Below are positions 45,430 to 58,094 of a stretch of DNA of 64,000 nt, piece by piece. The DNA comes from Tillandsia leiboldiana (taxonomy: Eukaryota; Streptophyta; Magnoliopsida; Poales; Bromeliaceae): NCBI GenBank assembly GCA_029204045.2, contig CM055074.1:14497164-14561163 (forward strand), in the 5' to 3' direction. Each line of letters starts with the position of its first letter. The first letter of the stretch is position 1. Position numbers and translations under genes: made by a program. Below the pieces are notes generated by a model that saw nothing but the letters and a program-made list of their open reading frames with translations, did no database searches and had not been told where the DNA came from.

Positions 45430-45970
45430 ACTGCGTTTTTTTTCCGGTGGACTTCGCCCGCTGCGCCGGCCAACCGGGATCCGCCACGTGGCCCGTGCCC
45501 GGTGAACGCCTCCGCGGTGGACCGCGCACCTGCCCGCGCCTGCACCGCCGCGCTCCGCCGCTGCCGCCGCTACCCGCCGGCGCCGGAACAGTGCCAATGT
45601 GCCTCGAAATCCGTACTGGGTCATCCGAGCTCCGAAAAATGCAAGTGAATAGTCCATTTTCATCGTTTTCGCGCGCTGAATCCAAATCCGAAGTCCATTT
45701 TGCCAAATTCCAACTCTAAAAATTGCCGAAGGCATCCGGAAAGATGTTCTTTTGTCCAAACTTCGCGCTGAGCCCAATTTTAATCTCCATTGCGGGCAAA
45801 ACCACTTCTAAGCATTCGACGGAGTCATCTGACTACTCTCGTGATCAATTAAACAATCTGAGTCCATCACTAGTGTCCAATTGGTGCACAAACGCCACCG
45901 ACACGCCACATAGGCCTCCAGGGGCTACTGGTCAACCAGTAATCTAGTCGTGGGGATCCAGGTTCTCACA
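45430..45970 (-). mobile_element. E3 3' LTR fragment
   Basis: 541 bp matching 52789-53341 of the full LTR, ending GGATCCAGGTTCTCACA at the PPT side. It contains the GC-rich CACGTG-bearing part of the LTR. Confidence 0.9.
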
Positions 45971-46006
45971 TCCTCCCCCACTAAAGAAAGTTTCGTCCTC
46001 GAAACT
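45971..46006 (-). other. E3 polypurine tract and adjacent hairpin
   Basis: PPT AGTGGGGGAGGA on the minus strand against the LTR, with the hairpin AGTTTCG-AGGA-CGAAACT at 45989-46006. Confidence 0.85.
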
Positions 46007-49000
46007 AGCTCGATTCCACCAGGAGTCACAAACACCAAGGGTAAGTACTCATCATCACTGTCTCTAGCTTCCCAAGTGACCTCTCACTCCCCGTGATTAC
46101 TTCTCAACAACAACAACAACAACAGCCAGTACGGCATAGCCCGATTGTGCAACCTCTAATCTCACGAGCCAGAATTCGCAACGGGCGTCCCTCGTACTCC
46201 AAACATTCCTAGATCTCAAATGGGGCTAGTCAATCGCGGTCGAGGGATCCAAAAACATAACCTTCCTGAGCTGAGACATGAAACACAACAAGGGTTCCAT
46301 CAAAAGTTGGGGGAAACAAAATAATCGCCAGTGTAACACGCACCAAACCACAACCTGTGTCAACTCAACCAAGGCAACCCGAAGCACACCCACACGATTA
46401 TCCAATAAGCTGGGGTCTTCACTCGGTTACTTCCCGATCCAAAATCACCCGAGTGGACTACTCAACCGCGGGCTACCCTCAAAAGGGATCCTCAAGAGAC
46501 ACAATCTCATGCCACAGTTGGTCACTCAACGTGCCAACATAACCCCAACGGACCCACGGGTCGAAGTCGATCTCTCCACTAATAAAGGACACCCTGACGG
46601 GGACCAAACCGTCAGTGAACGGGACTGAAAACTGGCTAAAAAGGTGATCATAATGCTGATGCCCAAACTCGCGGTCAAAAATCCGAACCAACAACGACAA
46701 TCCGCGTAAATCTCACCCAAGATGCTAAAAGCTGTAGGCTCCACTGATGCCGCATGGTAGAAACTGTAAACTGAAGCTGAAATCTTAATCTACCATATAG
46801 TATAGAACAGAAATGCTGAGTAATCAGGACTGATAGCCAAGCAGGCATGGCCTACGCCCAGGTATATCAATCAAAGCCGTAAATCATAGGCGTACTGGAA
46901 GGCTCAACTGTGGGATCCAAGCTGCCTGCAAAACAGCGGTTCGTCCTACCTCAATACTCGTAGGGTTGGACTAATGAAGTGTGGACCGAAAATCAACCCA
47001 CGGTAACCCTACAGCCACAATGGGAGGCATCACTTAAAACACACAAATCCATCTCCCAACACTGGAAACACTAGCATTGGCGCTGGCATCAGTCTTATTA
47101 TCCATTGGCCATGCTCTCCCGGCACTGCCAAGTCTAAGAAGCTCCTCACCTCAAGGATAATGTTGGTTTCAGCCAAACTTGAATAACATCCATTTAGTCG
47201 GGTTCCACCGCCGCCCCAACAGCCAGAATAAGGTGATCCGAGAAGGCATGCACTTGGAGCTACAACTCGTACCTCAATAACTTGGCATACAGCTTCATTC
47301 ACACCTGCATGGTAGCACATCCACAAGCGCTTCTTGTGCTCCAAGTCGCTCTGGGAGTAAATCAAAATATCCTTGGGGAAACACCACTCCCAAAACCGTC
47401 CAGGCACAACTGGGACACACAATTCCTCAAATCTCAAAGACAACAGGGCATTAATTATTCCATTTGGCCTCACTATGCTCTCATAATGCCCTTACCGGAT
47501 CCTGAATGCCCTCTAGGCAAGGTCCTCGGCTGTCTGATTCAAAGTGGGTACTTGCATCACACCCTAACTGCCGGAGTATAACTCCATCAAAAGGTCCTAG
47601 ATACCACCCGGACCTGTCTACACTCGAACCATAAAAGGACCCTCACAGTCGTGTATCAACGACGTGGCATCACCACCGTATACCAACGGCGTGGCATCAC
47701 CGCCGTATACCAACGGCGTGGCACTAGGTCAAACAGACCACTCGATCCATCAGATCCTGCAACTGCGCCATCAGCCCTCTCAGCTCTACAGGCGATATCC
47801 AATGAGGTGCTGTCGAGGGTGGCGCGGTTCCCCAAACCACGTCCAACGCAATCTCTATCTCCCTAACCGGCGGCATTATCAACAGCTCAGGTGAAATCAC
47901 ACCCGGGATCTCATGAGCAACAAGGATATCCCTGAGTCCCGGTGCCGCCGTAAGCACCTCTCGCACTGTCGCTAAAACCTGTGTGCTCTAACAATCTCAA
48001 CAAGCAAGCCTTCTCTTGTCCGCCTTGCCGAAGATCAAAGTCCTCTCTCGCCGCAGTCAAACATTCTGTGGCATTGTACAAATCAATCTCAAGCACAGGG
48101 TCGAAACACCGAATTGCTACAATTTCCAATAATTCTGCCGGTAACTCGCGGTCTCGGCCGCACTGGACATGATCCAAAAGCCTCCTCCACATGCACAACA
48201 ACAACAGGAACCTGTACCTCTAGTGCACGTGGTAACAAATCTGCCTCTAGTCCAGGCAAGAATGAAACATGCTCTAACTCCGACTGCTGTTGTGAAATCC
48301 CACCTGCGACACTCGATCCACTACCGTGGCGCCCTCCAACCGGGCGGCACAGATTCATCCGCTCAAAGCAAGTGGTTGTCGCTCAATCTGCCTGAAAATC
48401 AGGACTATCCACAAGGGAGCACGACCTCTGTCTCTGATCACATTGAGGTGACAAATGAGGTCCTTCGCAGATAACAAATCCACGCTACCGCTGCGCCACT
48501 CTGATATGAATACTGATGCTGCCATCGGGGTCCACCCGACCTCTGATATCTCGAGAACTCATTATCCAGGAAAAAGAAATCAGAAACGCCCCTGCCAGCC
48601 GATCTGTCCTCCATCACCCGGCGCTAAGCGTCTAAGTCCAGAACTCACCTCTGGCGGCAGATCCCTATCCAAAGGAACTGCGGCGCCACGCTCCATACAC
48701 AACGCCTACACCATCGAGGCGTCAATAATCCGTAACTGAGGGACTAACTAAACTGAAAGGTATCCTGGCGCAATCCACTCCCAGTCACACATATCTTGTG
48801 CGCCTCGTCCCTCGAAATCTGGAGCGCGTTTTTCAACAACTGCAAAAACTCTCTAGCATAGGGAGGCTCTCAATTGATCACTCCATTACCACCAACCACG
48901 ACTCTGCCTCCAAATGCTCCAACTCAATCCTACGAGTCGGGGTGGTTCATCTGCCAAATCTGGCTCAATAGATCGATCATGTCCCACAGCTCCTCTGCCG

Positions 49001-49519
49001 TCAACTATCCACCCTACCTCGGTGCCTCGGCGCTAAACATTGGCACAGAGGGGGTTACTCAGTCCTTCGACAACTGTGTCACCAAGACCAGCTGCTCACT
49101 CCGCCGCTGATAAGCCTCTGCCAATCCTGTCATCTGGGTTCGGAGTTCTCTGACCTCAATCCGAGTATCCGGCCCCAAAACCAACCGCTCAAGCTCAACT
49201 GCTATGACAGGAAGCACACGGGTCAAAACCCAGCGTCGGGGAGACACAGCTCGCCACGACGAAACCACAAAACAGCACGCAAAAACCACTCGACCCAATC
49301 CAGCGAAAGTCTAAAGCATGTCACCCGTTCCACAGCATTATGTTGTCTGCAACCAACATAATCACTTAGAAGAATAAACATGTTAAGCACTCCTCCCGTC
49401 CCTTGGGAGAGGTATAAAACTCAATCAGGACTCTCGCTAAAAGTCACGACTCTCACGAAGTCAACCAAGGGTCAAACCATAAGCCTAGGGTTTCTAAGTA
49501 CACCATGACCTACAACCTA
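46007..49519 (-). pseudogene. E3 interior: decayed Tekay-type gag/pol fragments
   Basis: Minus-strand pieces: a gag N-terminal piece (about 49200-49060) with EVRELRTQMTGLAEAYQRRS; protease-side sequence (48358-48089) with ALEVQVPVVVVHVEEAFGSC, matching E4 ALEVQIPDHTLHVEECCWSC; the protease-RT linker (47966-47724) with HEIPGVISPELLIMPPVREI; and an RT remnant (47473-47030) with KDILIYSQSDLEH, where the first of the two catalytic Asp residues is Lys. Stops and shifts break the frame between them. E3 retains longer fragments than E1. Confidence 0.82.
49338..49361 (-). ncRNA. E3 leader hairpin (dimerisation-site-like, changed loop)
   Basis: The stem TTATGTTG/CAACATAA is kept; the loop on the minus strand is GTTGCAGA, one base away from GCTGCAGA, which breaks the CTGCAG palindrome. 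The distance to the PBS is again 158 bases. Confidence 0.7.
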
Positions 49520-49532
49520 GGCTCTGATACCA
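49520..49532 (-). other. E3 primer-binding site
   Basis: TGGTATCAGAGCC on the minus strand, seven bases after the LTR end at 49540 (one base fewer than in E1 and E2). Confidence 0.92.
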
Positions 49533-49539
49533 CCTAATC

Positions 49540-52500
49540 TGTCACGCCCTGGGGTCGAAACTGCGACCCGGGCTCGCCAACAGATCCGCCACCTATGCCA
49601 AACCCCGCATAGGCGAAGCGTCCTACCTGCAAGAAAAGTACTACAGCTAACAGATATCAGAGCTATAAATGAAAATCTGCTGTATAATAAAAATCAACCA
49701 CTATACAACTGGAAATAATACAACAACGTCCACCTCCCAAAAAATAATAATCGTACAATATCCTAAGATACAAGACTCATAGCTCAACAGGGAGGTATCT
49801 CCAATAAATACATCAGTGTACAGGCTCTCAATACATATCATATCCTCACTACATCAGTCTCTCAAAAGAGGAAAATAAAATAACCAGTCTAATGAAGATC
49901 TCCTCTGAAGGGGGTACCGCTACTCTCCAACGACGGGTAGGGATCTAGCACGCGACTCCCTTGCCTCGATCGACAACCGCAGAATCAGCAACACCCGCTA
50001 AGACTCTGCAAAACCAAGGAGAGGAAGAAAAAAAAGAGGGGGAAAACCCCCAAAGGGTGTGAGAACTACACCAAAAAGGGAGTTCTTAGTGGGTACCACC
50101 GCCAGACCCGACGGTCTGCCCACTAAGTCCTCAAGAGACATAATATAACCAAAGAAGTGGAAACTGAACAAGAATGCTGATGTCACCTAATAGCTACCAA
50201 GCCTCCATCTAAATGCTCAAGAGGGGAGAAACAAAGTATGGTATGCAACCACTAGCACATGAAGTGCACAATCGACCCAATCGTGCTGACTGCCACATCT
50301 GGTCCAGCCAAACGGACTAACTCGCTATCGAGTAGTGGCTCATACAGGCTATAGTGAAAACCCACGCTCCCTCTCAGAACGGATAGAATCATGATGCTCA
50401 ACCTCTCACATAACGGTCAAGGTACTCACAACGACACGGGACCACCGTCAAACCGAACGGCTCCCAACGACACTAGCACTGGCCTAAACGCAGCTACTAG
50501 ACCTCACTCAGCCCCCGGGCACGAGTGCAACAATAAAAGTATCTGACCGAAATAAACCCAATCAAACGAACCGGTATAAAACCCGGTACTGCCTGCTCTG
50601 TCAACAATCTCACGAACTCAGTATCTCCACTGTCCAAATGACCGGAACCCAACACGGTCTGACCGGAACCTAACACGGTCTAAAGCCTACTCCGGAGTGG
50701 CGCTCGAGGGGAGCGACCCACACGAGCAAAGTATCTCTGTCATTAGTATCACAAGTATCTCTATATAGCAGGACTAGATCATGACTATGATCAAAGTGGG
50801 AAAGCCCAACCACTAAGAAAGCCTCGGTCCTTAATCAGATGCAAAAGTACTCAAATAGTGGGAAACTCTGTCCACTAGAGAATTCAGATACCCAATCTGA
50901 TGCATAAATAAATATCCGGTCAACCGCCCAATATCCGCGGTTGCCGCAAAGCCCCACAACTAATCCAACCTGTCCCAGACACCAAGTCTCGACTACACTA
51001 CCCAGACCCCTGCTCGAACCCGAGCAACACTGACCACCTGACTAACAAGAAGGAGATAGGAAAAGCATGGTTTCTCCTAAGTCAAGTTCCAATAAGTAGT
51101 GTAGCAGTAAAAGATGGCCTAACTACATGTCCATACAAGCATGCTTTTGTCCTCAGAAACGATAAAAGTGGGTGAAACATATAATAGCAAAGCATGCTAA
51201 AATGTTCCTACTATGCTGTACCAATCTCACACAAGTAGGCTAATGAATAAACCCGTACAATAACCACATGATCTAGGCCATTCTTCAAGCTTTTCCTCCC
51301 GATGCTAAATATGGGTTGTACATTAAACATGCATGCTATCAGTCATGGAGGGGTGACATTCCCACAGTGCACCTACATCCCCCATAATATAAAAACCTTA
51401 TGCAGTTACCAGATTAAGCCTACCCACCTGAAGCGCTTAAACCAAGGCAAACCTGAAGTCGGTGAAGAGCGCAGACGCTCATAGTCCAAATTCTGCCGAA
51501 ACTGCATCCTCGGTACATGTCGCGAAGCCCTCGGCTCCAACAGCTGAAAGTACCCCGAAATCAAAGTCTACAGATCCATCGGGTCCAGCCACACTTGTAA
51601 ACACCCCTGGGTACAACAATAAGGTCCAACATTACACTTTTATTCCAAAAATATTCCAAGTATACAACATCAGAAAACAGCCCCGAAGATGTGCAGTTTT
51701 GACCTGCATAACCGATTCTGAAAAATCCAATAAAATTACTATCGCGTTCCTCGCGTCGATACCTTCAAAATGAGTACCTGCACGTCAAATTCCGAGCCCC
51801 GTAGGCCGAGTTACAAATTCCACAATATAGGGCGCTCACAAACACACAACCACACATCTGTACTTCCTTGCACAGATAAAGGGCGAAAAATATACCTTCG
51901 GGCAAGCTTTAGAAAAATCCAATAAAAATAGTGTGACAATCCTCGCGTCGAGGAGATGAAAAAAGTCTATAAGCACGTCGCCATACGATGCCCGGTTGCG
52001 GAGATATTACCGAAAAACCACGCCGCTGTCCAAATCTCCATCACAGAAATGGGGTCACAGTAAGCTCGAACAAACACCTCGAAAAGCGCGAAATGAGGGA
52101 AAGTTGAAAATACCTAGATCGTAGATCTATCCGTCGCGGATCCAGCGTCGAAAAAATCGCTCGAAAAGGTGGTCGGAGTAGGCCGGGGGAGCTCGCGCAC
52201 CGAAACGGGACGAAGGAGAACCCAAATGGACGAGCGTCGCGCCGCGCCGTAAAAATGGAAACCTCGATAAGCGTGCCACCAAAAATCTCAAAATGTTGCA
52301 GATGGATGCAGCATAGCTCGGGGATCATCTTTGCTGAAGGCGCCATGGCGAGAGGAGGCTCGGAAATGCCGGAAAAAGGGGAAAGAAGGAAGCTCGGATC
52401 GCTTTTATAGGCTCCAGAAACAAATCACAAAATACCGGTTGAGTCCCCACTTCCGGGCGCCCGAAATGTTTCGGGCTGCTACAGTGTTGGGCCCGGCCCA

Positions 52501-53341
52501 ACACTGTTCATGCCCGAAACGCCCGGAGGCTTCCACGTCGCCCACAAAACAGCGGACAGCCGTGCGGGGCCACCCAGCGGGCGACATGTGGCCCACTGAG
52601 GAGTCGAAACGTGGCGCGCACTCGGTCAACGAGTCGCCGCCGCGCCCACGTGCGCGCTGCCAGCGCCGCCTGCCAACCCTGCACGCACACGCCCCGAGGC
52701 AGCTGCACCCCCTCCATGGACCACGCGCATGTGGACCGGCCAACCAGTGGCCGCCACGTGTCACCCTCCGGTCCACCGTACACCGCGCTTTTTTTCCCTT
52801 GGACCGCGCCCGCTGCGCCGGCCAACCGGGATCCGCCACGTGGCCCGTGCCCGGTGCACGCCTCCACGGTGGACCGCGCACCTGCCCGCGCCTGCACCGC
52901 CGCGCCCCGCCGCCGCCGCCGCTGCCCGCCGGCGCCGCCGCTGCCCGCCGGCGCCGGAACAGTGCCAATGTGCCTCGAAATCCGTGCCGGGTCATCCGAG
53001 CTCCAAAAAATGCAAGTGAATAGTCCATTTTCATCGTTTTCTCGCGCTGAATCCAAATCCGAAGTCCATTTTGCTAAATTCCAACTCTAAAAATTGCCGA
53101 AGGCATCCGGAAAGATGTTCTTTTGTCCAAACTTCGCGCTGAGCCCAATTTTAATCTCCATTGCGCGCAAAACTACTTCTAAGCATTCGACGGAGTCATC
53201 TGACTACTCTCGTGATCAATTAAACAATCTGAGTCCATCACTAGTGTCCAATTGGTGCACAAACGCCACCGACACGCCACATAGGCCTCCAGGGGCTACT
53301 GGTCAACCAGTAATCTAATCGTGGGGATCCAGGTTCTCACA
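49540..53341 (-). mobile_element. E3 5' LTR
   Basis: 3802 bp; minus-strand start TGTGAGAACCTGG, end GGGGCGTGACA (with one base change). A TATA box TATAAAAG lies at plus 52402-52409 on the minus strand. The GC-rich block at 52540-52970 has ACGTG-core motifs and a duplicated GCCGCCGCTGCCCGCCG segment that the truncated LTR lacks. Confidence 0.9.
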
Positions 53342-54219
53342 TACTTAGAGTCTTGATCCAGTCATGCTATATCAGATACTTATGGTTACATACTTTACTC
53401 GTGTGGGTCGCTCCCCTCGAGTGCCACTCCGGAGTAGGCTTAGGGCCGAGCCGTGTGCCGGTCGATTGGATACTTTGGGATCATGCCGTGTGCCGATCAA
53501 ATACTGGGTTCTTGAGTTGACAGCATAGCAGGCAGTACCAGTGTTTACTGGTGTATTGATTGGGTTTGGTCAGGCAGGCTGTGACATTCTGATGCATACT
53601 TTTAGCTATTCTTTTAGCTGGGCATTTTAGAGGCATATTAGTGGTAGCTTTTTCATCAGTAGTTTTACTTATAGCTTACCACCTTTCTTTTATTTTCGCC
53701 TCTGGTAGTCCTAGTGGGCATGTCTGAGTTTGAGGTCTACCCACTAGGGGAGGCTACTGTTTTTATAGTAGTTTTTACCCCCCACTGTTTTCCCTTTTCT
53801 TTTTCCCTTTGTTTTGCTGAGTCCTCTACGGGAGTTGCGGGACCCTCTTCCCAGGATCGAGGTAAGAGGATCGCTGATTAGATAGCTACTTCCCCGATCT
53901 CGAGTTTAGCAGTTTTGATGTATCCCCTGTACACTCAGACGGTTGTGTTTTTCCTTTATTTTGGGTCTGGCTTCGGCCAGCTGGTTGTATTTATTTCGTG
54001 AGCTGGGAGAGACACATGTATATTTGAGAGTTATGTTGTACTTTTATTTCCAGCATTTGTCTGAGATGTATTAGTTTTAGTTTAGCTCTGCTTTTATGCT
54101 CCTTTATTATATCTTTTATATCTGAGCAGGTTACCAGCGCTTCGTGTACACGGGAAATTCCGTGTGCACGGCGGATCTGTGGACGAGCCTGGGTTCTGGT
54201 TTACACCCGGGGCATGACA
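53342..54219 (+). mobile_element. E4 5' LTR, 3' part
   Basis: Ends in GGGGCATGACA. It shares a block with the E2 LTR (ACTCGTGTGGGT..GCTCCCCTCGAGTGCC near 53396 and 29988). Its U5 end has the hairpin CGTGTACACGG-GAAATT-CCGTGTGCACG (54143-54170). Confidence 0.85.
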
Positions 54220-54227
54220 GATTAGGT

Positions 54228-54240
54228 TGGTATCAGAGCT
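54228..54240 (+). other. E4 primer-binding site
   Basis: TGGTATCAGAGCT, eight bases (GATTAGGT) after the LTR end at 54219. It matches the initiator tRNA-Met 3' end except for the last base. Confidence 0.9.
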
Positions 54241-54402
54241 TAGGGATAGGTCAGTTGGGACTTAGGAAACCCTAGGCTTTTGGCAGACCCTAGGATGGAA
54301 GGGCGTGAGTGACGTGATATTTTGCGAAAGTCGGCAATTTATTATTTTTAAACTCTTCCGGTGAGTGGAGAGGGACTGGCATATCCTATTTCTGGTGGAC
54401 TA

Positions 54403-54426
54403 TTATGTTGGCTGCAGACAACATAA
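54403..54426 (+). ncRNA. E4 leader hairpin with CTGCAG loop (dimerisation-site-like)
   Basis: Stem TTATGTTG (54403-54410) and CAACATAA (54419-54426), loop GCTGCAGA, 162 bases after the PBS and about 90 bases before the gag start. It is identical to those of E1 and E2 although the surrounding leader has diverged. Confidence 0.75.
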
Positions 54427-54515
54427 GGTTACAGAAATAGGGGGATGACCATGACTTTCGCTGGATTGGGTCGAGAGTGGTTTTGTTACTGACCCGTGGT
54501 TTCTTGTGTGGCAGG

Positions 54516-55674
54516 ATGCCTCCTAGGCGGCAGATCCCTACCCGGGGTACTCCTACACCCCCGGAGGAGCCGGAGCAGTCCGGGCGTTCTGAGATTAGTG
54601 AGCTGAGGGCCATGGTGGCCCAGTTGGCGGAGAGTCACCGCCGGCAGGAGCAGACGTTTGAGCAGTTGCTTGCCCAGGTTGGGGCACCTCCCCCTACTAC
54701 TGTAGAGGCCCCTGAACCACCAGTTGTACCGCCGGCTATTCCACCAGTCCCTACGGCACCGTCATCGAGCAGTGGGGCTTAGGGAGTGATCAGGCCATAG
54801 ACCCCAGCGAAGGAGCAGGAGTTTGCTGAAAAACTCACCCAGTTTTGTCAGCGAGGACCACCTAGGTTCTCTAGGCGGAGCACTCACCCATGGGAGATAG
54901 GATCGTGGCTAGCAGCAATGGAGAAGTTGTTTCGGGACTTCTTCATTGACCAGAGATTCAGAGTGCATATGGCAGTACATTGTCTAGAGGGGGATGCAGA
55001 TGCCTCGTGGCGTCGGGTTGAGCCTTTGGAGTTCCAGATTACCCGACAGCTACCTTGGTCAGAGTTTAGACGAATGATTCTGGATACTTATTTCTCCACT
55101 AGTGTGAAGAAAAAGCTAGAAGATGATTTGAAGAATCTTCAGCAGGGTGACCGGGCAGTGTGGGACTATTTCCAGGAGTTCACGCAGTTGCTCAACTGCG
55201 TACCCTATGTTGCCAGGGATGGACTGCACCAGGTGGAGCTCTTTGAGACGGGTCAGCGCCCTGAGATCTATACCTTGGTGCATGCCCAGAGGCTTCAGAC
55301 TTTGTCAGAGGCAGTGGATCATGCGCAGTGGGTTGAGAGGGGAGATCACGTTGTCGCTAGACGTGGAGGCTTGGTCGCTCAGAGTTCTGAGAGGAAGCGA
55401 CCAGCGCCAGACGATAGGGGACAGGCGAGTTCCTGGAGGCCGCCCCGACCGTCACTGCCTCAGTTTACGGGCCGTGGGCATTCGGAGCGGCGAGGGCCTG
55501 GGGGATCCCAGAGGCCCCCACAACACCAGCAGCAGCAGCAGCAGCCCCAGCGACAGCAGCAGCACTCACAGCAGCAGAGGTCACAATCGCGGCAGCAGGG
55601 GTCACAGCGGCAGCCACAGCGACAGCAGCCGGAGCAGTCTCGGAGGCCACAGCAGCAGTCCCGACAGCCCCAGT
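54516..55674 (+). pseudogene. E4 gag, 5' part
   Basis: Starts MPPRRQIPTRGTPTPPEEPE, typical of Tekay/Del gag. A coiled-coil-like segment (EISELRAMVAQLAESHRRQE) and a Pro-rich linker follow. A stop occurs at 54780-54782 and another near 54796. Then comes the Retrotrans_gag capsid region (about 54810-55330) with WEIGSWLAAMEKLF, CLEGDADASWRR and DYFQEFTQLLN. A Gln-rich tail (CAG-repeat DNA, about 55520-55670) ends at E5. The zinc knuckle resumes in frame after E5, at 59616. Gag would form the particle; as it stands it is broken by the stops and by E5. Confidence 0.85.
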
Positions 55675-55910
55675 TGTAGCACTCGAGAAATTCTAGTGTG
55701 CTTGCGGGCGAGGAAGCAGATCTAACCTTAGTGAGTTGCATACCGGTGCGTGAATTGCACAGTTTCCGATGCACAAAATTCTGCCTTTCCGATCCGAGTC
55801 TGATCTCGAAAATCTGAGGTCGCCAGTGCGACCGTCTCATCGAATCGAGTGGAAATGGTATAGACCGTTTGCTGATCTGACGGTCGGATCGTCCGAAAAT
55901 CAGCAAGAAA
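55675..55910 (+). other. E5 left segment of unclear origin
   Basis: Shares the first bases TGTAG with the E5 3' LTR but otherwise does not match its start. Two inverted-repeat-like segments around CGATCCGA and GACGGTCGGATCGTCC are visible. It may be the remnant left by the internal deletion or filler sequence. Confidence 0.4.
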
Positions 55911-56880
55911 ACCTTGGGACCCGAGAGCGGTTAGCTCAAGTCTACATCAGCGAGATCGTGAGGCTGCATGGAGTGCCGGCATCGATCACCTCGGATAGAG
56001 ACACGCGCTTTGTCTCAAAGTTCTGGTAGAGTCTACAGCGGGCCATGGGGACCAAGCTACAGTTCAGCACAGCCTTCCATCCCCAGACGGACGGACAGTC
56101 GGAGCGAGTGATATAGACTCTCGAAGACCTGCTTCGCGCCCGTGTACTTGACTAGGGGGTAGGTTGGGCACGCTACCTCCCTCTCGTGGAACTCGCTTAC
56201 AACAACAGCTATCAGGCTAGCATACAGATGGCGCCCTACGAAGCCTTATACAGGAGGCGCTGCCGATCCCCAATCTGTTGGGACGATTTGGGAGAACGGA
56301 AGTTCTTGGGACCCGACTTAGTAGAAGAAACTGAAGAAAAGGTACGCCTCATCAAGCAGCGTTTACTGACCGCCCAAAGCCGATAGAAGAGCTACGCAGA
56401 CCAGAGGCACCGCGACTTGGAATTCCAAGTGGGAGAGCACGTGTTTTTGCGGGTCTCACCATCCAGAGGAATCAAACGTTTCGGGCTAAAGGGCAAGCTG
56501 AGCCCACGGTTTGTGGGACCGTTCGAGATCTTGGAGCGCATTGGCCCAGTGGCGTACCGCCTTGCCCTACCACCAAACCTCGACCGAGTCCACGATGAAT
56601 TCCACGTGTCCATGCTCTGGAAGTACCTTTCCGACCCATCACACGTTCTGGACGTCTCTGCACTCGAACTTAAGGAAGACCTAAGGTTCGAGGAGACCCC
56701 TGTGAGAATCCTAGCAAAGGAGAGCAAATCGCCGCGAAACTGAGCCATTCCCTACGTGAAGATGCTCTGGAGCAACCATGAGGAGCGAGAAGCGACGTGG
56801 GAGCTGGAGTCAAAAATGAGGGAGTGCTGCCCCAACCTTTTCACCGCGACCCAGGGTTGAGTTTCGAGGACGAAACTCGT
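55911..56880 (+). pseudogene. E5 integrase C-terminal half and chromodomain
   Basis: Begins at [17 protein letters not shown] in the integrase core, with the catalytic Asp in [11 protein letters not shown] and the Glu in TDGQSERVI. The GPY/F module follows (LSPRFVGPFEILERIGPVAY), then VHDEFHVSMLWKY. After a stop at 56741-56743 comes the chromodomain (VKMLWSNHEEREATWELE, about 56744-56860), the histone-binding tail of chromoviruses. Stops interrupt the frame at about 56027, 56114, 56152 and 56384. The first catalytic Asp and everything upstream are missing. The hairpin GAGTTTCG-AGGA-CGAAACTC (56859-56878) and the PPT close the segment. Confidence 0.85.
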
Positions 56881-57892
56881 TTTAAGAGGTGAGTGGTGTA
56901 GTAACCACATGTAAAAAGGGTTTTCATTTTTTTAGTTTTCCGCATCCCTTTTTGGGGTCCGGAGGGCGGGCTAATAATTCTTTGTTTCTAGGCAGACCGT
57001 CGGGGCTCGCGGGTATTTTTAGGCAATAAAGCTCGCGAAACGGAGAACGGTGGCGCGATCGAATTCGAATTCCGACCCCGGGATCTCCCAGAATAAATTT
57101 TGGAAGGTTACCAACAGTCCCGGGTGCATCAGAAAGCGTGCGGGAGATCGGCATGCTTTTCGAGGTAAGTGGACACTGATCCGCACCCGATCGCTAAATT
57201 TCGAATCTAGGGTTTTAGGGTGCAATCCCACCCCCCATTCTCACTCGTGCGATCACTTATATCTTTGGTTAGGGGCGTAGGGTTGGTTCCCACTTCCCTT
57301 TTCGGTGCGTAGTTTCCACCCGAGCGCGTGCGAGGAGCCCGACCCTAGCTTTTTTCCCTCCATCGGTTGGCGTGAAGAACCGAGGTGACGAGAGCGGGAC
57401 GATCCTCCTCCTTCCTCCCTTACCGGCGAAAACGAGGTGAACGATTCGGGTCTTTTGGATTTTGTGGTGTGGGTTTTCCTTTCCTGTCGTGTTGCGTGCG
57501 AGGCGAATTGGGGACCAAACGGGAGGCCGCCGCCGCCGTGGCTAAACGGGAGGCCGCCGCCGCCGTCACCGTGTTCACGGGGTCATCGCTGGAGCCGCCG
57601 TGATCGCGGGGTCGCAACCGGAGCCGAAATCGGGAAAATACTGTTCACGTTTGGGGATTTCTGGCCGCGGTCCACACGCCCGCGTGCACCCGGCGCACGC
57701 CCCGCGGCCCAAGGGGCGCAGACCCGGCGCACAAGGCTGTGCGCCAGGCCGCGCGGTCCACCGGGCCGGCGTGCACCCGGTGCACGACTGCGCAGCCCGG
57801 GGCCGCAGACCCGGTGCACAGAGGGGTGCGCCAGGCCGCGCGGTGCATCCCTGGGCGTGCACCCGGTGCTCGCCACGGCAGCAAGAGGCCCT

Positions 57893-58094
57893 GGACCCGG
57901 TGCGCGCCCGTACCCGTGCGCGGCCCGGCCCAAGGCGCTGTGGTCCATTGCTGTAGTATACTCCCGGCCCGCGCCGTGGCCGCGTTTGGTCGTGGACCCG
58001 GTGCGCGCCCGTACCCGTGCGCGGCCCGGCCCAAGGCGCCGTGGTCCATTGCTGCAGTGTGCTCCCGGCCCGCGCCGTGGCCGCGTTTGGTCGT
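57893..58094 (+). repeat. 101-bp tandem repeat in the E5 LTR
   Basis: Two units starting GGACCCGGTGCGCGCCCGTA at 57893 and 57994, with a partial third from 58095. It is very GC-rich. Confidence 0.85.

Larger units (their letters stand above)
45430..53341 (-). mobile_element. E3: older LARD-like gypsy element, left LTR cut by the CACTA transposon
   Basis: A minus-strand element with a truncated 3' LTR (45430-45970), a 3569 bp interior and a full 5' LTR (49540-53341, 3802 bp). The left LTR is cut where the CACTA element begins; the break corresponds to about 52789 in the full LTR. The two LTRs differ at about 15 of 540 comparable bases plus an 18-base indel, much more than in E1 or E2. The flank at 53342 is inside the E4 LTR. 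Confidence 0.9.

Noticed and set aside
55465..55650. Ala-rich frame on the minus strand
   Set aside because: It is the reverse of the CAG-repeat Gln tract in the E4 gag.
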